NCBI RefSeq assembly: GCF_002561455.1
Contig: NZ_NTUP01000002.1
Location: 48,830 to 112,829, forward strand
Reading direction: 5' to 3'
Length of the DNA: 64,000 bases
DNA from: Bacillus sp. AFS015802
GTDB lineage: Bacteria > Bacillota > Bacilli > Bacillales > Bacillaceae_B
The translations under genes and the position numbers were made by a program. How positions within the stretch are numbered: the first letter of the stretch is position 1; each line of letters starts with the position of its first letter. Below, piece after piece: positions 24,956 through 33,010 of this stretch. Below the pieces are notes generated by a model, which saw nothing but the letters and a program-made list of their open reading frames with translations, was not told where the DNA came from and searched no databases.

Positions 24956-25303
24956 TTATTGAACTTGACCGCCATGCCCATAAGGGAATTGGGAAGAATA
25001 CTGCTGATGCTGCTGATAGGATTGCTGGATTTTTTGGCTATCCGCAGCTTCAAGCTTGTACCAGCCCTTGCGGAACATTTCGTTGTACAGCTCGCGTTGC
25101 GCATTTTGTGTCTCGTTGAAGATCGTCAGCAGGTCTTGATATAAGGCCTGGTGACTCGCTTCATTCAAGGCAGTACAGTAAGAAGCCGTCATATATTTCT
25201 CATGGGACAGGACGTCAGTGATAAAGTCCCGGTCATTCATTTGCGGCGTTTCGGGCACTTGTGTTTGAGCGTTTTGGATTTTTTGCTGATTCGGTTGATT
25301 CAT
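24956..25303 (-). CDS. yusN: CotF-like spore coat protein (YusN-like)
   Basis: 115 residues, Gln-rich at both ends with a central helical CotF-type domain: MNDRDFITDVLSHEKYMTA, YCTALNEASHQALYQDLL, NETQNAQRELYNEMFRKGWY. That order is typical of the coat protein family with a four-helix ferritin-like fold. It should be deposited in the spore coat. It lies 16 bp downstream of a second, shorter CotF-like gene on the same strand and near proline dehydrogenase, as yusN is near yusM in B. subtilis (recalled). An AAGGGAG site precedes the ATG. Confidence 0.8.
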   Translation of the reverse strand: MNQPNQQKIQNAQTQVPETPQMNDRDFITDVLSHEKYMTASYCTALNEASHQALYQDLLTIFNETQNAQRELYNEMFRKGWYKLEAADSQKIQQSYQQHQQYSSQFPYGHGGQVQ

Positions 25304-25319
25304 GTTTATGGACTCCCTT

Positions 25320-25577
25320 CTACATCATGTTTTGGTTAGTGGTGTTTAAGTGCGCTAGAAGCTGTTGGTAATGACGCTGATGCATTTGCCCGCATTTATC
25401 CAACTCGGATTTAATGTCTGCATCCTGACAATGAGCTGCTGCAAAATGACATTTTTTCATGGCATTCAGATTCCAGGCAAGCATGTCATTCAAATAGAGG
25501 GAATCCTTCGTTGTAAGCATTTGAGGCGGCTGTGTATACGCCTGCTGCTGATTTCCTTGCTGAGGTTGTTGTTGCAT
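25320..25577 (-). CDS. Short CotF-like spore coat protein, 85 residues
   Basis: Begins MQQQPQQGNQQQAYTQPPQM, then a helical pair with LTTKDSLYLNDMLAWNLNAM and CHFAAAHCQDADIKSELDKCGQMH. The layout resembles the first helices of CotF-type proteins (compare YraF/YraG). Three cysteines in the helical part could crosslink in the coat. GGGAGG lies 9 bases before the ATG at 25577; the longer frame to 25685 lacks a site. Together with the next gene it may make a two-part CotF-like complex (inference). Confidence 0.72.
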   Translation of the reverse strand: MQQQPQQGNQQQAYTQPPQMLTTKDSLYLNDMLAWNLNAMKKCHFAAAHCQDADIKSELDKCGQMHQRHYQQLLAHLNTTNQNMM

Positions 25578-25900
25578 GAATACTTCCTCCCTTTCATTTT
25601 TCGAGTCTTCAATATCCTCTCTTTGTCCTTGGTGTTTAGGTAATAATATCCTGTATACGACCCAGTCAGAAAGCGATATCATCATAAGGCAAAGGTTATT
25701 TTTCCTACTTTCCTACAGACTTATACACGTATTTACAAATTTCGAGCATATTCTACTAAGAAAGTATTGAAAGTATATTCAAAACGTTTAAAAGGTGATA
25801 AAATATTGGTAGATATACTACGTATGAACCTTCTCTTTTTTAGCAATAAAGAAAACGGTTTCATAGTATGGTATATATGTTTTTTCAGGGGGTAAGCAAC

Positions 25901-26818
25901 ATGGAGCAAGCAATGCGTAATTTCTTTTTATTCCTTTCAAAAAATAAGCCGATGACGAAACTGGCTAAGAAATATGGCCTGCGCTTTGGTGCCGGTCGAT
26001 TCGTTGCAGGGTCTTCCATCCAGCAGGCAGTTGAGGTCATTCGCGAGCTGAATAGTCAGAATCTTGTTGTAACGATCGACTATTTAGGAGAGTTTGTGGA
26101 CAATGAGCGTGAAGCAAACGAAATGGCCCTCGAATGCGTTGAGGCGATTCGTGCCATCGGGAGAGAGAACCTCAAATCACAGCTATCCCTTAAAATGACT
26201 TCCATGGGGCTGGATATTTCTGAAGAGATTGTCATGAAGAATATGAGATTGATTCTTGATGAAGCAACCAAACAGAACGTCTTTGTCACCATTGATATGG
26301 AAGACTATTCCCGGTGTGGGAAGACCATTGATATCTTCATGCGCCTTAAGTCGGAGTATGATAACATCGGCACGGTCATTCAAGCCTATTTATATAGAAC
26401 AGAAAAGGATATCGATGATCTGAATGCGTATTCCCCCAATCTGCGTCTTGTAAAAGGGGCTTACAAAGAGTCACCTGAAGTCGCTTTTCCCGATAAAAAG
26501 GATGTAGACGATAATTTCAAAAAAATCATCAAAACTCATCTGTTGAATGGGAATTATACGGCTATTGCCACCCATGACGATGAGATCATCGAATATACGA
26601 AGAGACTCGTGGAAGAATATAAGATCCCGCGTGATCAATTCGAGTTTCAAATGCTTTTCGGAATCCGCGTGGAACGCCAGCATGAACTGGTCAAAGAAGG
26701 CTATAAAATGCGCGTTTACGTTCCATACGGCACGGACTGGTACGGTTACTTCATGAGAAGGCTGGCTGAAAGACCGGCCAACGTCGCCTTTGTTCTAAAA
26801 GGGGTCATGAAGAAATAA
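25901..26818 (+). CDS. fadM: Proline dehydrogenase (FadM/PutB type)
   Basis: 305 residues, a TIM-barrel FAD enzyme that oxidises L-proline to pyrroline-5-carboxylate and passes electrons to the respiratory chain. Seen: VTIDYLGEFV, SLKMTSMGLD, VTIDMEDYSRC, IQAYLYRTEKD, RLVKGAYKE, AIATHDDEII, FEFQMLFGIR and the substrate-loop YVPYGTDWYGYFMRRLAERP. Bacillus has two paralogues; proximity to fadNAE favours the one called YusM/FadM rather than PutB. The ATG at 25901 follows AGGGGGT; the frame reaches back to 25868 without a better start. A terminator follows at 26832. Confidence 0.85.
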   Translation: MEQAMRNFFLFLSKNKPMTKLAKKYGLRFGAGRFVAGSSIQQAVEVIRELNSQNLVVTIDYLGEFVDNEREANEMALECVEAIRAIGRENLKSQLSLKMTSMGLDISEEIVMKNMRLILDEATKQNVFVTIDMEDYSRCGKTIDIFMRLKSEYDNIGTVIQAYLYRTEKDIDDLNAYSPNLRLVKGAYKESPEVAFPDKKDVDDNFKKIIKTHLLNGNYTAIATHDDEIIEYTKRLVEEYKIPRDQFEFQMLFGIRVERQHELVKEGYKMRVYVPYGTDWYGYFMRRLAERPANVAFVLKGVMKK

Positions 26819-26831
26819 TAGTAAGTAAGAT

Positions 26832-26864
26832 AAAGACTCTATGGAAGTTCATAGGGTCTTTTTG
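26832..26864 (+). terminator. Terminator of the proline dehydrogenase gene
   Basis: AAAGACTCTATG pairs with CATAGGGTCTTT (one G-T pair), followed by Ts. Confidence 0.8.
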
Positions 26865-26890
26865 TTTATATAAGTGGGAGGTCGGGAAAA

Positions 26891-27385
26891 ATGATAATCG
26901 TTCCTTATCGGCTAGAGGGAAGGTATTTTAAAAGAATGATCAGGCTGTATTGCCGGCTCTTCGAGGTGGATCCCATTGGTATGGAAGACCAGTTCAAACG
27001 GCATTCGACGTATCCCCTTTTTGAAGGGTACCTGGCCTTGGCCGGTGAAGAAGTGGTCGGATACATATATGGCTATTCTTCGAGGAAAGGGCAATATTAT
27101 CATGAGTTACTTGCCCGTCATCTAAATTCCGAGCGGGAGTGGATGGTCAACTGCATGGAACTTGTGGAGCTTGGGGTCGATCCTTCATATAGGGGCAGGG
27201 GGATCGCGAAGCATCTGGTGGGACGATTACTGCAAAATAGAACAGAAGAGACAGTCCTCCTCACGACGCGTAAGAATAACCACCCAGCCATTGCCTTTTA
27301 TCAATCACTCGGCTTTACGACCATCAGGGAGGGATTCTATCCGAACGTCCCTCATGAGTATATCATAATGGGTAAACGTTTATAG
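26891..27385 (+). CDS. GNAT family N-acetyltransferase
   Basis: 164 residues. The acetyl-CoA pyrophosphate loop VDPSYRGRGIAKHLVGRLL matches the R/Q-x-x-G-x-G/A motif, with the preceding beta strand CMELVELG and the C-terminal NNHPAIAFYQSLGFTT segment that closes the fold. It transfers an acetyl group from acetyl-CoA to an unknown amine in the cytosol. GGGAGG-type sequence (tgggaggtcggg) precedes the ATG. It stands alone between the proline dehydrogenase terminator and the antiporter promoter. Confidence 0.82.
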   Translation: MIIVPYRLEGRYFKRMIRLYCRLFEVDPIGMEDQFKRHSTYPLFEGYLALAGEEVVGYIYGYSSRKGQYYHELLARHLNSEREWMVNCMELVELGVDPSYRGRGIAKHLVGRLLQNRTEETVLLTTRKNNHPAIAFYQSLGFTTIREGFYPNVPHEYIIMGKRL

Positions 27386-27413
27386 GAAGACTCGATAAGA
27401 CAGGGCTTTATAA

Positions 27414-27442
27414 TTGTTACGTAATTCACAATCTTATATAAT
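27414..27442 (+). promoter_or_regulatory. Sigma-A promoter of the K+/H+ antiporter gene
   Basis: TTGTTA (27414-27419), 17-bp spacer, perfect TATAAT (27437-27442), 36 bp before the start codon. Confidence 0.75.
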
Positions 27443-27478
27443 AGAAGAAATGATCTTTATGAAATAAGAGGCGATAAT

Positions 27479-28939
27479 ATGGAAATGACCATTGATAATT
27501 TGACCCTGCTCCTTGGCCTCTTGCTATTGGTTGGCGTCATCACCGCTAAATTCTCCACACGATTAGGCGTCCCCTCGCTGATCCTGTTCATCATCGTGGG
27601 AATGGTCCTGAATACATACTTTTTCTTCGATAATGCTACCATCACTCAATTCATCGGTACCCTCGCCCTCATCATCATCTTGTTCGAAGGCGGTCTTCAA
27701 ACAGAATGGAACAATGTGCGAAGGGTGTATAAACCCGCCTTATCACTGGCGACGATCGGCGTTGTGGCAACCACCGTTTCGATCGGGGTGGCGGCCAAGT
27801 TCATACTGGACTTGAGCTGGCTTGAAGGGATGCTGTTCGGGGCAATCGTAGGTTCCACCGATGCAGCCGCCGTGTTTTCCGTTTTAGGGAACAAAAACAT
27901 CAAGCCGAAGATATCTGCCACACTCGAAGCCGAGTCCGGCAGTAACGACCCCATGGCCATTTTTTTAACCGTCGCGTTTTTACAATTGATTCAATTTCCC
28001 GGTTTGAATCCTGCGACTTTGATTTTAAGCTTCTTTTGGCAGATGGGAATGGGACTGGTACTTGGATTGGCTCTCGGGTTTGCTTCCGTATGGATCATCA
28101 ACCGGATCAATCTTGATTCATCAGGATTGTATCCGGTACTGTCCATTTCCCTCGCCATCTTTACATACGCGTTCACAAGCATCCTGGAAGCAAGCGGATT
28201 GCTGGCCGTATACATCATGGCGATCGTCGTCGGGAATAAGGAATTGACGTACCGGCACTCCATCGTGAGATTCAATGAGGGGTTCGCGTGGATGATGCAG
28301 ATCGTCATGTTCATCCTCCTGGGACTACTGGTATTCCCTCAGCACTTGCCGGGGATCGCATGGCAGGGAATTGCCCTTGCGGTTCTGCTGATTGTGGTAG
28401 CGAGACCTCTCGGAGTCTATTTAAGCTTGGCACTCGCCAAGCACTTTACGGTAAAAGAAAAGTTCTTCATTTCATGGGCAGGTTTGAAAGGGGCCGTACC
28501 GATCGTATTGGCTACGTATCCCATGGTAGCCGGTATCGAGAATAATGAAGTCATCTTCAACGTCGTATTCTTCGTCGTGCTCCTATCTGCCCTCATACAA
28601 GGGACGACGATCTCACCTTTGGCAAACTATCTAAAACTTGCAGGGGAAGAGAAACCACCGATTGCCCACAGTATCGAGCTTGTCTCCATCGGAAAAACCA
28701 ATAATGAAATGCTTGAAATCCTCATTCATGAGGGTGCCTATATTACGAACAGTGCCATCAAAGACATTAACCTTCCGGAGAAAACGTTGATTTCTGCCGT
28801 CATACGAAACAATGAATTGATCACTCCCATGGGTGACACTCTGATCAAAGCAGGCGATACTCTTTATGTGCTCGCTGATAAAAGCCAGAGAAAGCGTATC
28901 AATGACATGTTGAATGCGAAAGGCGGAGCAGGTCATTGA
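27479..28939 (+). CDS. Potassium/proton antiporter, CPA1 family (NhaP2/CvrA type)
   Basis: 486 residues. About twelve membrane segments cover residues 5-395, with the family motifs ALIIILFEGGLQTEW, GAIVGSTDAAAVFSVLGNKNI and LEAESGSNDPMAIFLTV (acidic residues of the ion site). From about residue 400 a cytosolic TrkA-C/RCK-C-like domain follows (SIELVSIGKTNNEML ... LIKAGDTLYVLADKSQRKR), as in K+/H+ antiporters. It should export K+ in exchange for protons and may be gated by a nucleotide ligand through the RCK-C domain (family knowledge). A GAGGCGA site precedes the ATG. Confidence 0.85.
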   Translation: MEMTIDNLTLLLGLLLLVGVITAKFSTRLGVPSLILFIIVGMVLNTYFFFDNATITQFIGTLALIIILFEGGLQTEWNNVRRVYKPALSLATIGVVATTVSIGVAAKFILDLSWLEGMLFGAIVGSTDAAAVFSVLGNKNIKPKISATLEAESGSNDPMAIFLTVAFLQLIQFPGLNPATLILSFFWQMGMGLVLGLALGFASVWIINRINLDSSGLYPVLSISLAIFTYAFTSILEASGLLAVYIMAIVVGNKELTYRHSIVRFNEGFAWMMQIVMFILLGLLVFPQHLPGIAWQGIALAVLLIVVARPLGVYLSLALAKHFTVKEKFFISWAGLKGAVPIVLATYPMVAGIENNEVIFNVVFFVVLLSALIQGTTISPLANYLKLAGEEKPPIAHSIELVSIGKTNNEMLEILIHEGAYITNSAIKDINLPEKTLISAVIRNNELITPMGDTLIKAGDTLYVLADKSQRKRINDMLNAKGGAGH

Positions 28940-28954
28940 TTAATGATATGGAAC

Positions 28955-28988
28955 AGAAAAAGCCATCTCCCGGGAGATGGCTTTTTCT
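28955..28988. terminator. Bidirectional terminator
   Basis: AGAAAAAGCCATCTCCC and GGGAGATGGCTTTTTCT form a near-continuous palindrome serving the antiporter (plus) and the YczE-like gene (minus). Confidence 0.9.
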
Positions 28989-28994
28989 ATCGGG

Positions 28995-29621
28995 TCAGTC
29001 AGCTGAAACGGCCGCTTTCCCCACTGCTTTTTTCTCGAAGATCTGCTGGAAAATCGGGAAGCTGTATTGAACGACGAATCCTAATGTGAGCGTCACAATG
29101 ATCGTTCCGATTCCGATATCGCCTCTAAATAGGAAGGCGAGTGAAAGGGCAAATCCCTCACTGATGATCCTGGAGTTGCGGAGATTTAATCCGAAACGTG
29201 TGTGAATGGCCACCATCAGTGTATCCATCGGACTTGCCGGAAACTTCGCCTGCAGATAAATGGCAATCCCAAGCCCCATCGTCAATATACCAGAAGCAAG
29301 AGCGAACAGCTGATTCATCAGCATCTCAGGAGCATAATGATTAAAGACAACGAGCAGCCAAAAATCAATTAACATCCCGATCACCAAAATTGATCCCGCT
29401 GCCAATACATCCGGCTTCTTCTTCATAATGAGGGCATTGAGGCCGATCAATACGATCCCATTGATAAAGACCGCTGTCCCCACCGTAATCCCGAACATAT
29501 TCGATTCTCCAACTGCGAGGGCATCCCAGGCAGAGGCGCCAAGACCTGATTTAATGATGAGGGCAACCCCCATTGTTAAAATGAAAAGTCCAATTGTAAA
29601 AAACATAAATCTCCGCTTCAT
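28995..29621 (-). CDS. YczE/YitT-like integral membrane protein
   Basis: 208 residues with about five membrane segments. The first is preceded by MKRRF and followed by IKSGLGASAWDALAVG, a motif typical of YczE-type proteins; FPASPMDTLMVAIHTRFGLNLR occurs later. The function of these proteins is unknown; YczE of B. subtilis is linked to surfactin and other peptide production in the literature I recall. A GGAG-containing site precedes the ATG, and the strong bidirectional terminator at 28955 ends it. Confidence 0.75.
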   Translation of the reverse strand: MKRRFMFFTIGLFILTMGVALIIKSGLGASAWDALAVGESNMFGITVGTAVFINGIVLIGLNALIMKKKPDVLAAGSILVIGMLIDFWLLVVFNHYAPEMLMNQLFALASGILTMGLGIAIYLQAKFPASPMDTLMVAIHTRFGLNLRNSRIISEGFALSLAFLFRGDIGIGTIIVTLTLGFVVQYSFPIFQQIFEKKAVGKAAVSAD

Positions 29622-29987
29622 TCACATAAACTCCTTTTCTGTAAACGTTCTCATTCGAATTCTTAAAAAAAACAGACAATCCACTTTGATGGTGATGCCC
29701 TGTTAAAGTAGGAGGTCTGACGTCTTCTAATGAATAATAATAGTTTACTTTAAAACATGCAGGAAGGCAAAGTTAATTTCTGTATGGGGAGGAAGGGGTG
29801 GTTTTTGAGGCGCGGCGGGAGTTTGAAGAAGGCAGTGGTGGGGTGGAGGTGGCGGAAATTGTCGAAACGGTCGGTATATTGAGGATACGGTGGATAAAAT
29901 GAAAAAAAGGCTGGTAACAAACCAAGGTCGATAAAACCCAATCGAAGGATCCATAGCATTAAGACAATTCAACCCACTATAAAAACA
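29622..29987. other. Gene-poor intergenic stretch
   Basis: About 370 bases between the YczE-like gene and the yuzL terminator. On the minus strand two overlapping frames are Pro/Tyr-rich (for example YPPYPQYTDRFDNFR in one and PPPPPHH in the other), as if a short proline-rich coding sequence had been broken by a frameshift, but no start with a ribosome binding site is evident. On the plus strand a very basic 32-codon frame starts at 29786. I support no gene here. Confidence 0.4.
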
Positions 29988-30013
29988 GCACCCGATCATC
30001 AGTCATCAGGTGC
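29986..30013 (-). terminator. Terminator of yuzL
   Basis: GCACCTGAT pairs with ATCGGGTGC (one mismatch), followed by TGTTTTTAT on the minus strand. Confidence 0.65.
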
Positions 30014-30027
30014 CATCTTCACTCATC

Positions 30028-30165
30028 CTATGGTTGCTTCTTAAATTGGTTGTTTTGACTGTTTCTCTTGCCGCCGCCGTCCATCTCAACCGTCGGGCCG
30101 GCATCCCCCTTCACACTCGCTGCACTAACCCCAGCCTTAGAAGGATTCTTTTTTCGCTTCGCCAT
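30028..30165 (-). CDS. yuzL: YuzL family small protein
   Basis: 45 residues: MAKRKKNPSKAGVSAASVKG, then DAGPTVEMDGGGKR and a Lys/Gln/Asn-rich end. It resembles the YuzL family, small basic proteins of spore formers whose gene lies near fadN in B. subtilis as well. The composition recalls minor spore proteins, but no function is established to my knowledge. GGAGGTG lies 8 bases upstream of the ATG at 30165; the longer frame to 30228 lacks a site. A terminator follows. Confidence 0.72.
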   Translation of the reverse strand: MAKRKKNPSKAGVSAASVKGDAGPTVEMDGGGKRNSQNNQFKKQP

Positions 30166-30210
30166 ATCAAACACCTCCACTCCTAACATTCCCGCATCGT
30201 GAAAAAAATA

Positions 30211-30333
30211 TGAGGGACGGACCTCCAAATCTTAGCTGAAACGAAGACACTATGGAGCGGAAAACCCTTTAGAATAGGCATTCATCGAAAAAAAGTGAGA
30301 AGAAATGGTCGTCTACCCAAGGTCCGTCCCTCA
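30211..30333. repeat. 123-bp element with 14-bp perfect terminal inverted repeats
   Basis: TGAGGGACGGACCT at 30211-30224 is exactly inverted as AGGTCCGTCCCTCA at 30320-30333. The 95-bp interior shows no gene and no obvious target-site duplication. The same arm sequence makes up hairpins at 14.2 and 36.1 kb and a single arm at 34.2 kb. Confidence 0.55.
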
Positions 30334-30479
30334 ACAAAAACATATATATATAGTAGGAAAATTATTTTTCACTTTCGGTATCACGGGGACGCGGCTTTCT
30401 GAATAGGTTGAGGTAGACGATGGCCCAGGAGGGTGTGGGCGGACTGTAGTGAATTTTTTGTAAATTTAACGTTTAAATA

Positions 30480-30508
30480 TTGCGATATTTTAGAATATCC
30501 GCTATATT
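30480..30508 (+). promoter_or_regulatory. Sigma-A promoter of fadNAE
   Basis: TTGCGA (30480-30485), 17 bp, TATATT (30503-30508). The FadR operator lies about 45 bp downstream of the -10. Confidence 0.6.
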
Positions 30509-30552
30509 AGATGTAACAGGAACTCATTCGAGTCTTTTTTTTGGATAAAAAA

Positions 30553-30570
30553 TGAATGAGTATTCATTCA
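30553..30570. promoter_or_regulatory. FadR operator
   Basis: TGAATGAGTATTCATTCA is an inverted repeat matching the B. subtilis FadR (YsiA) box. FadR leaves the site when long-chain acyl-CoA accumulates, so the fad operon should be induced by fatty acids. Confidence 0.85.
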
Positions 30571-30595
30571 AAGTGTGTATAAGGGGGAAATACCA

Positions 30596-32980
30596 TTGGT
30601 TCGTAGAATTCAGAAAGCCGCAGTGTTAGGATCAGGAGTCATGGGTTCAGGAATTGCCGCTCATCTTGCAAATATCGGCATCCCGACAATGTTATTAGAT
30701 ATCGTACCAAGAGAATTGACTGACGAACATAAAGCAAAGGGACTGACAGAAGAGAGCAAGGCGTTTCGTAATCAATTTAGTGAAAACGCTTTAAAAAAGC
30801 TCTTCAAACAAAAACCGGCACCATTGACATCAAAACAGAATGCGTCACTTATCACGGCAGGCAACTTCGAGGATGATCTTCAGCACATCGGGGATTGTGA
30901 CTGGGTGATTGAGGTCGTTGTAGAGAATTTGGACATTAAGAGGAAGGTCTTCGAGCAAGTGGAACGCTACCGTAAACCGGGAAGCATCATCAGCTCAAAT
31001 ACATCAGGTATTTCAATCGAGGCGATGTCAGAGGGACGAAGCGATGACTTCCAGAAGAATTTCTTAGGAACGCATTTCTTCAATCCGCCTCGTTACTTAA
31101 AGCTTCTTGAAGTGATCCCTACGAGAAAGACGGATCCGGAAGTCGTAAGCTTCATGAAAGCATTTGGGGAAGACGTCCTCGGTAAAGGAGTCGTTATGGC
31201 GAAGGATACGCCAAACTTCATTGCCAACCGGATCGGAACATATGGATTACTGATCACGGTGCAGGAAATGCTGAAGGGCGGCTACTCTGTAGGGGAAGTT
31301 GATTCCATCACGGGACCAGCGATCGGCAGACCGAAAAGTGCAACGTTCCGCACACTTGATGTAGTCGGACTTGATACATTCGCACATGTGGCGAAGAATG
31401 TGTACGACCAAGTGGAAGGCGAAGAGCAAAAGGTGTTCGAAGTACCGGCCTTTATGCAAAAAATGCTTGAAAATGGCTGGCTCGGAAGTAAAAGCGGTCA
31501 AGGCTTCTTCTTGAAGCAAGGAAAAGAAATTCTTGAGCTCAATCCTGAAACATTGGAATATCAGCCACGCCAGAAGCTGAAAACGGCTTCACTGGAAATG
31601 GCGAAAAATGAAAAGGGCTTGAAAAATAAAGTCAGATCACTTGTCTACGCAAAAGACAAAGTCGGTACGCTATTGTGGAATATCGTATCTCCGGTCTTAA
31701 CGTATTCTGCCGAGCTCCACGGTGAAATCGCAGATGATATCGTTGGCATCGACCAGGCCATGAAATGGGGCTTCGGATGGGAAATGGGTCCATTTGAAAC
31801 ATGGGATGCCATCGGCGTTGAAAAATCCGTGACCCGTATGAAGGAAGAAGGAAAGCAGGTGCCGGAGTGGGTGGAAACCATGCTCGCTGAAGGGCATACG
31901 ACTTTCTATAAAGAAGAGGACGGAGAGCGTTTCTTCTATCACAATGGGGAGTACCAACGAGTAGAGCGTAACCCGAAGGCACTGGACTTAAAGGCACTTA
32001 AGAAGCAAGGAAAGCTGATCAAAAAGAATTCCGGTGCTAGCCTGATCGACATCGGGGATGGAATCGCCCTTCTTGAATTCCATTCTCCAAACAACGCCAT
32101 CGGAATGGATATCACTCAAATGATCAATTTTGCCGTTGATGAAGTGGAGAAGAACTACAAGGGACTTGTCATCGGAAACCAGGGCAAGAACTTCTGTGTA
32201 GGAGCAAACCTTGCCATGATCCTCATGGAAGCGCAGGATGACAACGTCTTTGAAATCGATATGGTCGTGAAACACTTCCAGCAGGCGATGATGAAGATCA
32301 AATATTCATCAAAACCAGTCGTAGCAGCTCCATTCGGTATGACATTAGGCGGAGGAAGCGAAGTCTGCTTACCAGCGGCCCACATCCAGGCCTCCATGGA
32401 AACTTACATGGGGTTAGTGGAAGTAGGAGTAGGATTGATCCCTGGAGGAGGAGGAAACAAAGAGCTTTATATGAAGCACTTAGCCAACCTTCCAAACGGT
32501 GTGGATTTCGATCTTCAGAAAGTAGCCAATAAAGTATTCGAAACGATTGCCATGGCGAAGGTCTCCACATCCGGTGATGAAGCAAGGGACAATAATTTCT
32601 TAAACAAAGCAGATGGTGTGAGCGTAAACAATGACCATCTGTTATATGACGCAAAACAGGCTGCACTCAGCTTATACGAAAGTGGATACCAAGCACCGCT
32701 CCGTAAGAAAGTACCTGTTGTGGGTGAGCCGGGATATGCGACGCTGCTTCTTGGAGCTCAGTCCATGTTCCAGTCAGGCTTCATTTCAGAACATGACCTG
32801 ATGATCGCGAAAAAACTTGCTTACGTGATTGCGGGCGGAAAAGTACCATATGGCACAGAAGTAGACGAACAATATCTGCTGGATCTTGAAAGAGAAGCGT
32901 TCCTGAGCCTGGTTGCTCAGCCGAAATCTCAGCAGAGAATGCAGCACATGCTTGTAAAAGGAAAACCATTACGCAACTAA
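30596..32980 (+). CDS. fadN: 3-hydroxyacyl-CoA dehydrogenase/enoyl-CoA hydratase FadN
   Basis: 794 residues, a two-function beta-oxidation enzyme with the dehydrogenase first. The NAD-binding start AAVLGSGVMGSGIAAHLANIG is followed by VVVENLDIKRKVFEQV and NTSGISIEAM, and by the C-terminal dehydrogenase domains to about residue 410. The crotonase-like hydratase region follows at about 490-690 with VIGNQGKNFCVGANLAM and GMTLGGGSEVCLPAA, ending in MLVKGKPLRN as in FadN. The start is TTG at 30596 with AAGGGGG upstream; this matches the N-terminus expected for FadN. First gene of fadN-fadA-fadE. Cytosolic. Confidence 0.93.
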   Translation: MVRRIQKAAVLGSGVMGSGIAAHLANIGIPTMLLDIVPRELTDEHKAKGLTEESKAFRNQFSENALKKLFKQKPAPLTSKQNASLITAGNFEDDLQHIGDCDWVIEVVVENLDIKRKVFEQVERYRKPGSIISSNTSGISIEAMSEGRSDDFQKNFLGTHFFNPPRYLKLLEVIPTRKTDPEVVSFMKAFGEDVLGKGVVMAKDTPNFIANRIGTYGLLITVQEMLKGGYSVGEVDSITGPAIGRPKSATFRTLDVVGLDTFAHVAKNVYDQVEGEEQKVFEVPAFMQKMLENGWLGSKSGQGFFLKQGKEILELNPETLEYQPRQKLKTASLEMAKNEKGLKNKVRSLVYAKDKVGTLLWNIVSPVLTYSAELHGEIADDIVGIDQAMKWGFGWEMGPFETWDAIGVEKSVTRMKEEGKQVPEWVETMLAEGHTTFYKEEDGERFFYHNGEYQRVERNPKALDLKALKKQGKLIKKNSGASLIDIGDGIALLEFHSPNNAIGMDITQMINFAVDEVEKNYKGLVIGNQGKNFCVGANLAMILMEAQDDNVFEIDMVVKHFQQAMMKIKYSSKPVVAAPFGMTLGGGSEVCLPAAHIQASMETYMGLVEVGVGLIPGGGGNKELYMKHLANLPNGVDFDLQKVANKVFETIAMAKVSTSGDEARDNNFLNKADGVSVNNDHLLYDAKQAALSLYESGYQAPLRKKVPVVGEPGYATLLLGAQSMFQSGFISEHDLMIAKKLAYVIAGGKVPYGTEVDEQYLLDLEREAFLSLVAQPKSQQRMQHMLVKGKPLRN

Positions 32981-33010
32981 TCAGAACCTATTAGAAAGCG
33001 GGGGAATATC

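Noticed and set aside
24831..24962. 43-codon plus-strand frame (MFVIDSFIIGSFGYMIDF...) preceded by AAGGAG
   Set aside because: The ribosome binding site is only 1 base from the ATG, and the frame runs through the terminator hairpin of the coat protein genes on the other strand. Most likely chance.
29786..29884. Very basic 32-residue frame (MGRKGWFLRRGGSLKK...) that looks like a cationic peptide
   Set aside because: No ribosome binding site, promoter or export or immunity genes nearby; the basic composition follows from the purine-rich strand.
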